A DNA stretch of 52,679 nt, from positions 1-52,679 of the forward strand of contig NZ_LQOU01000071.1 in the NCBI RefSeq assembly GCF_002102155.1. Reading direction: 5' to 3'. How positions within the stretch are numbered: position 1 is the stretch's first letter; each line of letters starts with the position of its first letter. This document shows, piece after piece, positions 24,168 to 33,995 of this stretch. The notes under the pieces were generated by a model. The model was not told the origin of the DNA, ran no database searches, and saw nothing but the letters and a program-made list of their open reading frames with translations. Position numbers and translations under genes: made by a program. This stretch comes from Mycobacterium europaeum. Lineage in GTDB: Bacteria > Actinomycetota > Actinomycetes > Mycobacteriales > Mycobacteriaceae.

Positions 24168-24182
24168 CCGTCGGCGACCGCG

Positions 24183-25118
24183 CTATTTGACCAGCCGTAC
24201 CTGGTGCTCGCCGCTGACCAGGGTGCCGATGGTCTTGGCCAGCTGCCGATAGGACTCGTCGCGGCCGCTGGACGAGCGGTACACCAGTCCGATGCGCCGC
24301 CCGGGCCGGGGGGCGGCGAACCGCGCCAGGCCGAGCCGGCTTCGCGTCGCCTCGACCGGCACCGCGCTCTGCGGGATCAGCGTGACCCCCAGCCCGCCGG
24401 TCACGCATTGCACGGCGGTGGCCAGCGACGCCGCGCGGGTGTTGGCCAGCTCCGCTCGCACGCCCGCCTTGTGGCATACCTCCAGCGCCTGATCGCGCAG
24501 GCAGTGCCCCTCTTCCAGTAGCAGCAAGGGCAGGTCGGCCAACGCCGTCGCCGGCACCCGCCGTTTTCCCGACAGCGGATGCCCCGGCGGCAGCGCGAGG
24601 ACGAAATCCTCGTCGTAGATCGGGACCGCGGTGACACCGCCGGGGTCGACGGGCAAGGCCATCAGCGCCGCATCCAGCGCTCCTTCCCGCAGCACCGTCA
24701 GCAGCCGCTCGGTCTGGTCTTCTGTCACCCGCAAGGTCATCCCGGGGAATTGCTCGGCGAGGCCGGCGAGCACGGTCGGCAGGACGTAGGGCGCCACCGT
24801 CGGGATGAACCCCAGCCGCATCCCGGCGCGCAACGGATCGGATGAGCCCGCGGCCGCGGCGGAGAACGCGTCCACCGCCTCGATCACGGCCTGGGCGCGC
24901 GGCAGCAGCTCCGCGCCCTCTGCCGTCAAGAGGACACGCCGCGTCGAGCGCTCGATGAGCCGGGTGCCGAGCCCGGTCTCCAGCGCCGCCAGCGCCTGCG
25001 ACAGCGTGGATTGACTGACACCGAGACTGGCTGCGGCACTGCTGAACTGACGCTTTTCGGCGATCGCGGCGAACGCGCGGAGGCCGGCGATGGTGGGCTG
25101 ATAAGTCTTATCGGGCAT
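24183..25118 (-). CDS. oxyR: Peroxide-sensing LysR-type regulator OxyR (intact)
   Basis: A 311-residue LysR-type regulator. The N-terminal helix-turn-helix is LRAFAAIAEKRQFSSAAASL then GVSQSTLSQALAALE; the sensor domain carries the redox Cys206 and Cys215 (EEGHCLRDQALEVC), spaced as Cys199/208 of E. coli OxyR. The gene is full length, in contrast to the decayed oxyR of the M. tuberculosis complex. It is divergent from ahpC with 100 bp between starts, and an OxyR-type dyad overlaps its own start codon, pointing to autorepression and control of ahpC. ATG 25118 is preferred over an in-frame start nine codons upstream. Confidence 0.94.
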   Translation of the reverse strand: MPDKTYQPTIAGLRAFAAIAEKRQFSSAAASLGVSQSTLSQALAALETGLGTRLIERSTRRVLLTAEGAELLPRAQAVIEAVDAFSAAAAGSSDPLRAGMRLGFIPTVAPYVLPTVLAGLAEQFPGMTLRVTEDQTERLLTVLREGALDAALMALPVDPGGVTAVPIYDEDFVLALPPGHPLSGKRRVPATALADLPLLLLEEGHCLRDQALEVCHKAGVRAELANTRAASLATAVQCVTGGLGVTLIPQSAVPVEATRSRLGLARFAAPRPGRRIGLVYRSSSGRDESYRQLAKTIGTLVSGEHQVRLVK

Positions 25119-25127
25119 ACCTATAAG
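25107..25127. promoter_or_regulatory. oxyR: OxyR binding dyad between oxyR and ahpC
   Basis: CTTAT and ATAAG arms separated by eleven bases, containing TATCGG, closely resemble the mycobacterial OxyR site described upstream of ahpC. A further ATAAGTCTTAT palindrome adjoins it at 25101-25111. The dyad covers the oxyR start codon. Confidence 0.75.
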
Positions 25128-25218
25128 TGTAGTGGGAAATATCACCTTTACTTCAGCCTGGGTGAACGGCAGTATGGGTGACGACCGCTAATCTTGAGTA
25201 AATCCAATAAGGAGCGAC

Positions 25219-25806
25219 ATGCCTCTGCTGACCATCGGCGACCAGTTCCCCGCCTACGAGCTCACCGCGCTGATCGCGGGCGACCTGTCCAAGGTCGACG
25301 CCCAACAGCCCGAGGACTACTTCACCACCGTCACCAGCGAGGACTACGAGGGCAAGTGGCGGGTCGTGTTCTTCTGGCCCAAGGACTTCACCTTCGTGTG
25401 CCCGACCGAGATTGCCGCGTTCGGCAAGCTCAACGACGAGTTCGCCGACCGTGACGCGCAGGTCCTGGGTGTTTCGATCGACAGCGAGTTCGTGCACTTC
25501 AACTGGCGGGCCCAGCACGAGGACCTGAAGACCTTGCCGTTCCCCATGCTCTCGGACATCAAGCGTGAGCTGAGCCTGGCCACCGGCGTCCTCAACGCCG
25601 ATGGCGTGGCAGACCGCGCCACCTTCATCGTGGACCCGGACAACGAGATCCAATTCGTCTCGGTCACCGCCGGTTCCGTGGGACGCAACGTGGAGGAAGT
25701 GCTGCGGGTTCTCGACGCGCTGCAGTCCGACGAGCTGTGCGCCTGCAACTGGCGCAAGGGCGACCCGACGCTGAACGCCACCGAGCTGCTCAAGGCCTCG
25801 GCCTAG
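25219..25806 (+). CDS. ahpC: Alkyl hydroperoxide reductase AhpC
   Basis: A 195-residue peroxiredoxin. The peroxidatic Cys61 is in FTFVCPTEI; resolving Cys174 and Cys176 are in ELCACNWRK, the three-Cys arrangement of mycobacterial AhpC. It reduces organic peroxides and peroxynitrite and is recycled by AhpD. AAGGAGCGAC precedes ATG 25219. ahpD follows after 27 bp. Expression should respond to OxyR bound upstream. Confidence 0.97.
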   Translation: MPLLTIGDQFPAYELTALIAGDLSKVDAQQPEDYFTTVTSEDYEGKWRVVFFWPKDFTFVCPTEIAAFGKLNDEFADRDAQVLGVSIDSEFVHFNWRAQHEDLKTLPFPMLSDIKRELSLATGVLNADGVADRATFIVDPDNEIQFVSVTAGSVGRNVEEVLRVLDALQSDELCACNWRKGDPTLNATELLKASA

Positions 25807-25833
25807 TCGCCTAAGGTCTGCTGAGGAGGCGAG

Positions 25834-26370
25834 ATGAGCGTAGACAACCTCAAAGAGGCACTGCCTGAGTACGTCAAGGACCTCAAGCTCAACCTGGGCT
25901 CGATCACGCGCACGACCGAGCTCAACGAGGAACAGCTGTGGGGCACCCTGTTGGCTACCGCCGCAGCGACGCGAAACGCCCAGGTGATCAGCGAGATCGG
26001 CGCCGAGGCGGCCGACATCCTGTCCGCCGGGGCATACAACGCGGCGCTGGGAGCCGCATCGATCATGGCGATGAACAACGTGTTCTACCGTGGCCGGGGC
26101 TTCCTGGACGGCAAGTACGACGACCTGCGTGCGGGATTGCGGATGAACCTCATCGCCAATCCCGGCGTGGAGAAGGCGAACTTCGAGCTGTGGTGCTTCG
26201 CGGTGTCGGCGATCAACGGATGCCCGGACTGTGTGGCCTCCCACGAGCACACGCTGCGCGAGGCGGGCGTGAGCCGGGAGACCATCCACGAGGCGTTGAA
26301 GGCCGCGGCGATCGTCTCCGGCGTGGCGCAAGCGCTCATCACCTCCCAGACGCCGGCTGCCGTCGGCTGA
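25834..26370 (+). CDS. ahpD: AhpD, lipoyl-linked alkyl hydroperoxidase partner
   Basis: A 178-residue helical protein. The catalytic set is Glu118, Cys130, Cys133 and His137 (CPDCVASHEH), identical in position to M. tuberculosis AhpD. It passes electrons from the lipoylated DlaT/Lpd system to AhpC. A GAGGAGGCGAG-like ribosome-binding site precedes ATG 25834. Four bases after its stop begins a GH13-type gene, so the peroxide operon may be longer than usual. Confidence 0.96.
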   Translation: MSVDNLKEALPEYVKDLKLNLGSITRTTELNEEQLWGTLLATAAATRNAQVISEIGAEAADILSAGAYNAALGAASIMAMNNVFYRGRGFLDGKYDDLRAGLRMNLIANPGVEKANFELWCFAVSAINGCPDCVASHEHTLREAGVSRETIHEALKAAAIVSGVAQALITSQTPAAVG

Positions 26371-26374
26371 CGCA

Positions 26375-27685
26375 GTGACGGCACCAGCCTGGGTAGAGCA
26401 CGCCATCTGGTGGCAGGTCTACCCGCTGGGGTTCGTCGGCGCCTTCCCCGTTTCGTCGGAGCCGCCGCAGCCGGACCAACACCGGCTGCGGCGGCTCGTC
26501 GACTGGTTCGACCACGCCATCGCGCTGGGCGCGTCCGGCGTCGCGCTGGGACCGATCTTCGCCTCGCGCACACACGGTTACGACACCACCGACCACTACC
26601 GCATCGATCCGCGGCTCGGCGACGACGCCGACTTCGACCACCTCGTCGCCGAGGCCCGTCGCCGCGGCCTGCGCATCCTGCTCGACGGCGTGTTCAATCA
26701 CGTCGGCCTGGATTTCCCCCGCTACCGGGAGGCGCCCAACGACGAGGCCGCCGCGCGCTGGTTTCGCGGGCGCCCCGGACGCTTTCACACGTTCGAGGGT
26801 CACGCGGAGCTGATCACGCTCAATCACGACAATCCCGAAGTGGTCGACTACACCGTCGACGTGATGACGCACTGGCTGGACCGCGGCGCCGACGGCTGGC
26901 GCCTCGACGCGGCCTACGCGGTGCCGGAACGCTTCTGGGCATCCACACTGCCCCGGGTGCGCGAGCGGTTCCCGGAGTCCTGGTTCGTCGGCGAGCTCAT
27001 CCACGGTGACTACGCCGCGGTGGTCCGGGCCGCCACGTTCGACTCGGCCACCCAATACGAGCTGTGGAAGGCGATTTGGAGCAGCCTCAACGACGGCAAC
27101 TTCTTCGAGCTGGACTGGGCGCTGCAGCGCCACGGCGAGTTCCTGGCCCGCTTCGCCCCGCTCACCTTCATCGGTAACCATGACGTCACCCGCATCGCGA
27201 GCCGGCTCGAACGCCCCGAGCACGTGGCACACGCGCTGGTGATCCTGCTGACGGTCGGCGGCGTGCCCAGCGTGTACGCCGGTGACGAGCTGGGATTCCG
27301 CGGCGTCAAGGAGGAGCGGTACGGCGGCGACGACGCGGTTCGCCCGGAGTTCACCTCTCCCCCAATGGAATTGGATGCCTTCGGGGCGCAGATGTGGGCG
27401 TTGCACCAGTTCCTCGTGGGGCTGCGTCGCCGTCACCCATGGCTGCACGGGGCGACGACCCGCCCGGTGCGGTTGGAAAACCGGCACTACGTGTACGAGG
27501 CCCGCTGCGGGGACAACGCGCTGCTGGTCGCCCTCAACATCGACGACGAGCCGCTGCGCCTGGCGCTGCCGGAGCTGGGTACGGCCCACCGAAAGGTCAT
27601 CGGCGGATCGGCGGCCCCGCCCGAAGAGGTGGTGGACACGCTGGTCGTGGAACCGCACGGCTGGCGGATTTTAAGCCCGGCCTAG
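26375..27685 (+). CDS. GH13 alpha-amylase family glycoside hydrolase
   Basis: A 436-residue alpha-glucan-acting enzyme. The four GH13 regions are seen: DGVFNHVG, GWRLDAAY with nucleophile Asp178, VGELIH with acid/base Glu207, and FIGNHDVTR with Asp270. The C-terminal beta domain starts after about residue 345. There is no signal peptide, so it acts in the cytosol, perhaps on maltooligosaccharides, glycogen or trehalose-linked sugars. GTG 26375 lies four bases after the ahpD stop, suggesting co-transcription. It converges on the DUF1810 gene, and the two 3' ends overlap by 15 bases. Confidence 0.9.
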   Translation: MTAPAWVEHAIWWQVYPLGFVGAFPVSSEPPQPDQHRLRRLVDWFDHAIALGASGVALGPIFASRTHGYDTTDHYRIDPRLGDDADFDHLVAEARRRGLRILLDGVFNHVGLDFPRYREAPNDEAAARWFRGRPGRFHTFEGHAELITLNHDNPEVVDYTVDVMTHWLDRGADGWRLDAAYAVPERFWASTLPRVRERFPESWFVGELIHGDYAAVVRAATFDSATQYELWKAIWSSLNDGNFFELDWALQRHGEFLARFAPLTFIGNHDVTRIASRLERPEHVAHALVILLTVGGVPSVYAGDELGFRGVKEERYGGDDAVRPEFTSPPMELDAFGAQMWALHQFLVGLRRRHPWLHGATTRPVRLENRHYVYEARCGDNALLVALNIDDEPLRLALPELGTAHRKVIGGSAAPPEEVVDTLVVEPHGWRILSPA

Positions 27686-28108
27686 GCGTTGCAGTGTCAG
27701 CCGGTCCTGCTGGCCGTCGTAGTACTTGTCCAGGACCGCAAGGAAATCCGCGTTGTCGTCGGTCGCGTGGGCGAACAACGTCATCGACGAGCGCAGCTTC
27801 AGGTCGTCTGGCGAGCCGAAGATCTCGCCGATCGACCGGCCCTGCACCTCGTTCACCAACCGGGTGCACTCGCGCAGCCGCGGTCCCAGTACGTCGTGGC
27901 GCAGATAGCCCTTGGCTTCCCCGAGCGAGGAGATGCCATACCGATCGGCGGTCGGACTGCTGCCCAGACCGCGCAATTGCGGGAACACGAACCACATCCA
28001 GTGACCGCGTTTTCGCCCGTCGCGCAACTCCGCGACGACGTGCGGGTAGACCGCGGCCTGAGCCTTGGTGAAGCGATTCAGATCGTAGGGGTCGGTCGCC
28101 GATTCCAT
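27671..28108 (-). CDS. DUF1810 family protein (Rv1873-type)
   Basis: A 145-residue helical protein, the same length as Rv1873, whose structure is known but whose function is not. Conserved parts are DPYDLNRFTKAQAAVYPHVV, the HWMWFVFPQLRGLG core and SPDDLKLRSSMTLFAH. It overlaps the GH13 gene at its 3' end by 15 bp, and its ATG is only 19 bp from the divergent lldD2 start. Confidence 0.88.
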   Translation of the reverse strand: MESATDPYDLNRFTKAQAAVYPHVVAELRDGRKRGHWMWFVFPQLRGLGSSPTADRYGISSLGEAKGYLRHDVLGPRLRECTRLVNEVQGRSIGEIFGSPDDLKLRSSMTLFAHATDDNADFLAVLDKYYDGQQDRLTLQRLGRA

Positions 28109-28127
28109 GTGACTACGGTGGCACACT

Positions 28128-29387
28128 GTGGAGTCCAAAAGACGGAAGGCCGTCCAACGACGAGTGCCCAGGGTGCGCGATCTCGCGCCGCTGATCCGGT
28201 TCAAGCGGCCGCAGTTCGACGCGACCAGGCGCCGCCTCGACACCGCGTACACCATCGAAGACCTGCGGCGCATCGCTCGACGGCGCACGCCCCGGGCGGC
28301 GTTCGACTACACCGACGGCGCCGCCGAGGACGAGCTTTCCCTCGGGCGCGCCCGACAAGCGTTTCGCGACATCGAGTTTCATCCGACGATTCTGCGTGAC
28401 GTCACGAACGTGACCGCCGGCTGGAACGTCCTGGGTGCGCCGGTGGTCCTGCCGTTCGGCATCGCGCCCACCGGCTTCACCCGGTTGATGCACACCGAGG
28501 GCGAGATCGCCGGCGCGGCGGCGGCGGCCAAGGCGGGCATCCCGTTCTCGCTGTCCACCCTGGGCACCTGCGCGATCGAGGACCTGGCGACCGCCGTTCC
28601 GCAGGGCAGGAAGTGGTTTCAGCTGTACATGTGGCGCGACCGCGAACGGTCGATGGCGCTGGTGCAGCGTGCGGCCGACGCGGGTTTCGACACCCTGCTG
28701 GCCACCGTCGACGTCCCGGTCTCCGGCGCCCGGCTGCGCGACAACCGCAACGGGATGACGATCCCGCCGACGCTGACGCTGCGCACCGTGCTCGACGCCG
28801 TGCCGCACCCGAAATGGTGGTTCGACCTGTTGACCACCGAGCCGCTGGCGTTCGCGTCGCTGGACCGCTGGCCGGGCACCGTCGCCGAGTACCTGAGCAC
28901 CATGTTCGACCCGAGCCTCACCTTCGACGACTTGGAGTGGATCAAGGCCCAATGGCCGGGCAAGTTGGTGGTCAAGGGCATCCAGACGCTCGACGACGCC
29001 CGCGCCGTCGTCGACCGCGGTGTCGACGGCATCGTGTTGTCGAATCACGGTGGGCGGCAACTGGATCGGGCCCCGGTGCCCTTCCATTTGCTGCCGTCGG
29101 TCGCGCGGGAGGTCGGCAAGCACACCGAGATCCTGCTGGACACCGGCATCATGTCGGGCGCCGACATCGTGGCGGCCATCGCGCTGGGCGCGCGCTGCAC
29201 GCTGGTCGGGCGGGCCTACCTGTACGGGCTGATGGCCGGCGGCGAAGCCGGCGTCACCCGCGCGATCGACATCCTGGCCGAAGGCGTGATCCGGACCATG
29301 CGGCTGCTCGGCGTCACCTGCCTCGAGGAGCTGTCGCCCAAGCACGTGACGCAATTGCGCCGACTGGGGCCGGTCCCGCCGGTGTGA
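28128..29387 (+). CDS. lldD2: FMN-dependent L-lactate dehydrogenase LldD2
   Basis: A 419-residue alpha-hydroxy-acid oxidase family flavoprotein close to Rv1872c. Signatures are ADGxAEDE-like DYTDGAAEDELS, GIAPTGFTRLMHTEGE, WFQLYMWRDRERS, the KGIQTLDDARAV strand with active Lys, and the catalytic SNHGGRQLDRAP (His/Arg). It oxidises lactate to pyruvate with electrons to the quinone pool. GTG 28128 is used; TACGGT lies eight bases upstream, so the leader is absent or a few bases long. Its promoter must overlap the start of the divergent DUF1810 gene. Confidence 0.93.
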   Translation: MESKRRKAVQRRVPRVRDLAPLIRFKRPQFDATRRRLDTAYTIEDLRRIARRRTPRAAFDYTDGAAEDELSLGRARQAFRDIEFHPTILRDVTNVTAGWNVLGAPVVLPFGIAPTGFTRLMHTEGEIAGAAAAAKAGIPFSLSTLGTCAIEDLATAVPQGRKWFQLYMWRDRERSMALVQRAADAGFDTLLATVDVPVSGARLRDNRNGMTIPPTLTLRTVLDAVPHPKWWFDLLTTEPLAFASLDRWPGTVAEYLSTMFDPSLTFDDLEWIKAQWPGKLVVKGIQTLDDARAVVDRGVDGIVLSNHGGRQLDRAPVPFHLLPSVAREVGKHTEILLDTGIMSGADIVAAIALGARCTLVGRAYLYGLMAGGEAGVTRAIDILAEGVIRTMRLLGVTCLEELSPKHVTQLRRLGPVPPV

Positions 29388-29434
29388 AGCTGGCCGCACA
29401 TTCGACACCGAGTGTGAGGCTGGCCGCACACTCG
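29382..29434. repeat. Two copies of a 23-bp palindrome-like repeat
   Basis: Copies at 29382-29404 and 29412-29434 differ at two positions. Each core reads GTGTGARGCTGGCCGCACAY, an imperfect inverted repeat (GTGTG with CACAC-type end). The first copy overlaps the end of lldD2. They may act as a transcription-end signal or be an interspersed mycobacterial repeat; the lon promoter lies just downstream. Confidence 0.6.
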
Positions 29435-29475
29435 TCACGGCCTGACCCCGCGGGAACAAACCGGCGCCGGGCAGG

Positions 29476-29496
29476 GTTGAGCGCATCAGACTCAGT
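29476..29496 (+). promoter_or_regulatory. HAIR-like element before lon (possible HspR site)
   Basis: GTTGAGC, seven bases, ACTCAGT resembles the HspR-binding HAIR consensus CTTGAGT-N7-ACTCAAG at 10 of 14 positions with the correct spacing. It ends 12 bases before the lon ATG. Confidence 0.45.
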
Positions 29497-29508
29497 TTTG
29501 GAGGATTG

Positions 29509-31830
<2,322 letters not shown>

Positions 31831-32079
31831 TGTGAGGTTTGCCGGGACGCCGGCAAGGGTCCCTGCCCCCGCCCGGCATGAGGCCAGGGGTGCTTTGCTG
31901 CCCGACCGCACGGACCTGGGCCGACGCAGCAAATACGGCGAAGAGGTTTTCCGCATCCACCCGCCGGGTATTGCGTGGTTGGAGGTTCGACTGCCCGTAG
32001 GGGCGATGGGGTGAGCGAATCACCAAGTCAATTGGTTCAGCTGCGTAGGCAGCCAAACTGCTCGACAAGGGGATTCATC

Positions 32080-32505
32080 ATGAAGTTGAACAGAATCGCA
32101 GCCGGCGCGCTCATGGCCGGCACCATCACGTCCGCGGCATTCGGCATCGGGGGCGGCGTGGCGCAGGCCGACCCGAATGGCCCGAACGTGCCGGGCCCGA
32201 ACGTTCCGGGGCCCAACGTGCCCGGCCCGGATGTGCGGGCGCCGGGCCAGCTGCCGCCGCCGGGGACGCCGATTTGTAACGGCGGTCCCGGGGTCAACTG
32301 CAACCGTCCGGGCACTCCCCTTCCGCCGGGGCAGGGCGGTCTGACGCCCCCGCCGGGCCACTACAACGACCCGGTCGGCTACGGGCTTCCGCCTCGGTGG
32401 ACGCCGCCGGGCCAGCCGGGTGACTACCCGGTCGTGTTCAATCCGTCGTTCAACCAGTGGGGCGTGTTCCTGCCCACCGGTCAATTCGTCGCATACGCGG
32501 CGTAA
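32080..32505 (+). CDS. Secreted Pro/Gly-rich repeat protein
   Basis: A 141-residue exported protein. Residues 1-31 form a signal peptide (MKLNRIAAGALMAGTITSAA, ending AQA). The mature N-terminus holds four near-identical pentapeptides of the GPNVP type (about residues 34-53), then a Pro-rich stretch with two Cys (PICNGG, VNCNRP), and a more conserved-looking C-terminus YPVVFNPSFNQWGVFLPTGQF. It may be a small cell-wall protein. AAGGGGA precedes ATG 32080. A strong hairpin terminator follows, so it is monocistronic. The family is unknown to me. Confidence 0.8.
   Translation: MKLNRIAAGALMAGTITSAAFGIGGGVAQADPNGPNVPGPNVPGPNVPGPDVRAPGQLPPPGTPICNGGPGVNCNRPGTPLPPGQGGLTPPPGHYNDPVGYGLPPRWTPPGQPGDYPVVFNPSFNQWGVFLPTGQFVAYAA
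32181..32240 (+). repeat. 15-bp tandem repeats encoding GPNVP units
   Basis: Four successive 15-base units coding for Gly-Pro-Asn/Asp-Val-Pro-type repeats, differing mostly at third codon positions. They lie within the secreted protein gene, so copy number may vary between strains. Confidence 0.65.
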
Positions 32506-32512
32506 GACGGCA

Positions 32513-32556
32513 CAACGAAAACAGCCGCCTCCGAAAGGGGGCGGCTGTTTTCGTTG
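32513..32556 (+). terminator. Strong intrinsic-type hairpin with GAAA loop
   Basis: A stem of about 20 base pairs with a GAAA tetraloop. The outer part is A-rich on the left and T-rich on the right (GTTTTCGTT), so it resembles a true rho-independent terminator, rare in mycobacteria. It starts 8 bases after the stop of the secreted protein gene. Confidence 0.88.
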
Positions 32557-32587
32557 CCCGGTGACATCGGCGGGGGCTCAGCGTTGA

Positions 32588-32974
32588 ATGGAAGCCGTGA
32601 CTCTCAAACGCCAAGTGGTCCACCGCGTGCAACGGCTGCTCGTCAACCCGGTGGGCCGGCAGATGCCGGGCATCATTCTGGAAACCACCGGCCGCAAGAG
32701 CGGCAAGCCGCGGCGCACGGCCGTCGGCGGGCGCGTGGTGGACAACCAGTTCTGGATGGTCTCCGAACACGGCGAACACTCCGACTACGTGCGCAACATC
32801 AAGGCCAATCCCGCCGTTCGGCTGCGCATCGGCGGTCGCTGGCGCAGCGGCACCGCGCTTCTGCTGCCCGACGACGACCCGCTGCAGCGGCTGGGCGACC
32901 TGCCGCGGCTCAACAGCGCGGTGGTGCGCCTGATGGGCAGTGACCTGCTGACCATTCGCGTGGACCTCGACTGA
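32588..32974 (+). CDS. Ddn-like deazaflavin (F420)-dependent nitroreductase family protein
   Basis: A 128-residue split-beta-barrel protein. The Ddn pattern is visible: GIILETTGRKSGKPRRTAVG, then NQFWMVSEHGEHSDYVRNI and NPAVRLRIGGRWRSG. The family binds F420; Ddn itself reduces menaquinone and activates nitroimidazoles. The N-terminus is shorter than in Ddn. ATG 32588 or GTG 32597 could start. TfoX-N follows after eight bases, suggesting one transcript for the genes to 34.7 kb. Confidence 0.83.
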   Translation: MEAVTLKRQVVHRVQRLLVNPVGRQMPGIILETTGRKSGKPRRTAVGGRVVDNQFWMVSEHGEHSDYVRNIKANPAVRLRIGGRWRSGTALLLPDDDPLQRLGDLPRLNSAVVRLMGSDLLTIRVDLD

Positions 32975-32982
32975 CGCCGCCC

Positions 32983-33315
32983 ATGGCCTACGACGAAGAG
33001 CTGGCCGACGAAATCCGCGAACTCGTGGCCGCCGAACGCGGCGTGGAGGAGAAACGCATGTTCGGCGGGCTCGCCTTCCTGGTCAACGGCAACATGTCGG
33101 TGGCGGTCAGCGGCCAGGGCGGCCTGCTCGTCCGGGTCCCGGCGGACGACCTGGACAAAGTGCTGCGGCGCGCCCACGTCGGTCCGATGGTGATGGGCGG
33201 CCGCGACGTTCGCGGCTGGGTGCGGGTGGAGGCCGCCGGACTGCGCACGAAACGTCAACTTCACGCCTGGGTGGCCCGCGGCGTCGGCTACGCGCGCGGC
33301 CTGCCGCCCAAGTGA
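32983..33315 (+). CDS. TfoX N-terminal domain protein
   Basis: A 110-residue single-domain protein. It begins MAYDEELADEIRELVAAERG and has the TfoX-N core EKRMFGGLAFLVNGNMSVAV, then LLVRVPADDLDKVL and GWVRVEAAGLRT. In Haemophilus and E. coli TfoX/Sxy promotes competence regulation, but the stand-alone N-domain in actinobacteria has no known role. It sits between the Ddn-like and HhH genes, closely spaced after the former (8 bp). Confidence 0.86.
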   Translation: MAYDEELADEIRELVAAERGVEEKRMFGGLAFLVNGNMSVAVSGQGGLLVRVPADDLDKVLRRAHVGPMVMGGRDVRGWVRVEAAGLRTKRQLHAWVARGVGYARGLPPK

Positions 33316-33359
33316 GCCGGCGCGGTTCGCCGGCACTCGCCGCGGGTACGTGATCGGGT

Positions 33360-33995
33360 ATGCCCGCAAGCGAGCAACTGGTGCGACGGCTGCTTGACGT
33401 TGCCGGAACCACCTATGCCGCCGAGGCGCGAATCAAGCTCGACGACAAGCCGATGCCCCTGTTTCAGCTGCTGGTCATCTGCATGCTTGCCAGCAAGCCG
33501 ATCGACGCGGGCATCGCCATGCGCGCCGGGCGCGAACTGTTCAAGGCGGGACTGCGCACGCCGAAGGCGGTGCTGGCCGCGGACCGGCAGGCCATGATCG
33601 ACGCCTTCGGCCGCGCGCACTACGTGCGTTACGACGAAAGCTCGGCCACCCGGCTCACCGAGATGGCCGAACGCGTGCGCGACGAGTATTCCGGCGACCT
33701 GCGGGGCCTCGCCGAGCGCAGCCGGCGCGACATCGCCGCGGCGAAGCGTTTGCTCAAGCAATTCAAGGGAATTGGGGATACCGGCGCCGACATCTACCTG
33801 CGCGAGGTTCAGGACGTGTGGACCTGGGTGCGGCCCTATTTCGACGACCGCACCACCGCAGCGGCCGGGCGACTCGGTCTGCCCACGCAGCCGGAAAAGC
33901 TGGGAGCTCTTGCGCCGCAGGCCAATGCGCGGCTGGCCGCCGCACTCATCCGGATGTCGCTGGACGACGACGTACGCCGGCAGGTGTGCGGTTGA
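33360..33995 (+). CDS. HhH-GPD superfamily protein, endonuclease III-like but divergent (Rv1870c-type)
   Basis: A 211-residue helical protein with the Nth-like fold. The helix-hairpin-helix region is FKGIGDTGADIYL, residues 135-147. At the position of the catalytic Lys of endonuclease III (GVGRKTA) stands Thr141, and the four C-terminal Cys of the iron-sulphur cluster are missing. A possible acidic residue is Asp162/163 in RPYFDDRT. It could be a monofunctional glycosylase or a DNA-binding protein without catalysis. The length equals Rv1870c as I remember it. It overlaps the next start codon (TTGA). Confidence 0.8.
   Translation: MPASEQLVRRLLDVAGTTYAAEARIKLDDKPMPLFQLLVICMLASKPIDAGIAMRAGRELFKAGLRTPKAVLAADRQAMIDAFGRAHYVRYDESSATRLTEMAERVRDEYSGDLRGLAERSRRDIAAAKRLLKQFKGIGDTGADIYLREVQDVWTWVRPYFDDRTTAAAGRLGLPTQPEKLGALAPQANARLAAALIRMSLDDDVRRQVCG

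Noticed and set aside
28109..28127. CRP-like site between DUF1810 and lldD2 (TGTGA and GCACA halves)
   Set aside because: The spacing between half-sites is two bases too long and the second half does not match.
32181..32240. Regular 15-bp repeats considered as a CRISPR-like array
   Set aside because: Units are contiguous with no spacers and encode in-frame pentapeptides of a secreted protein.
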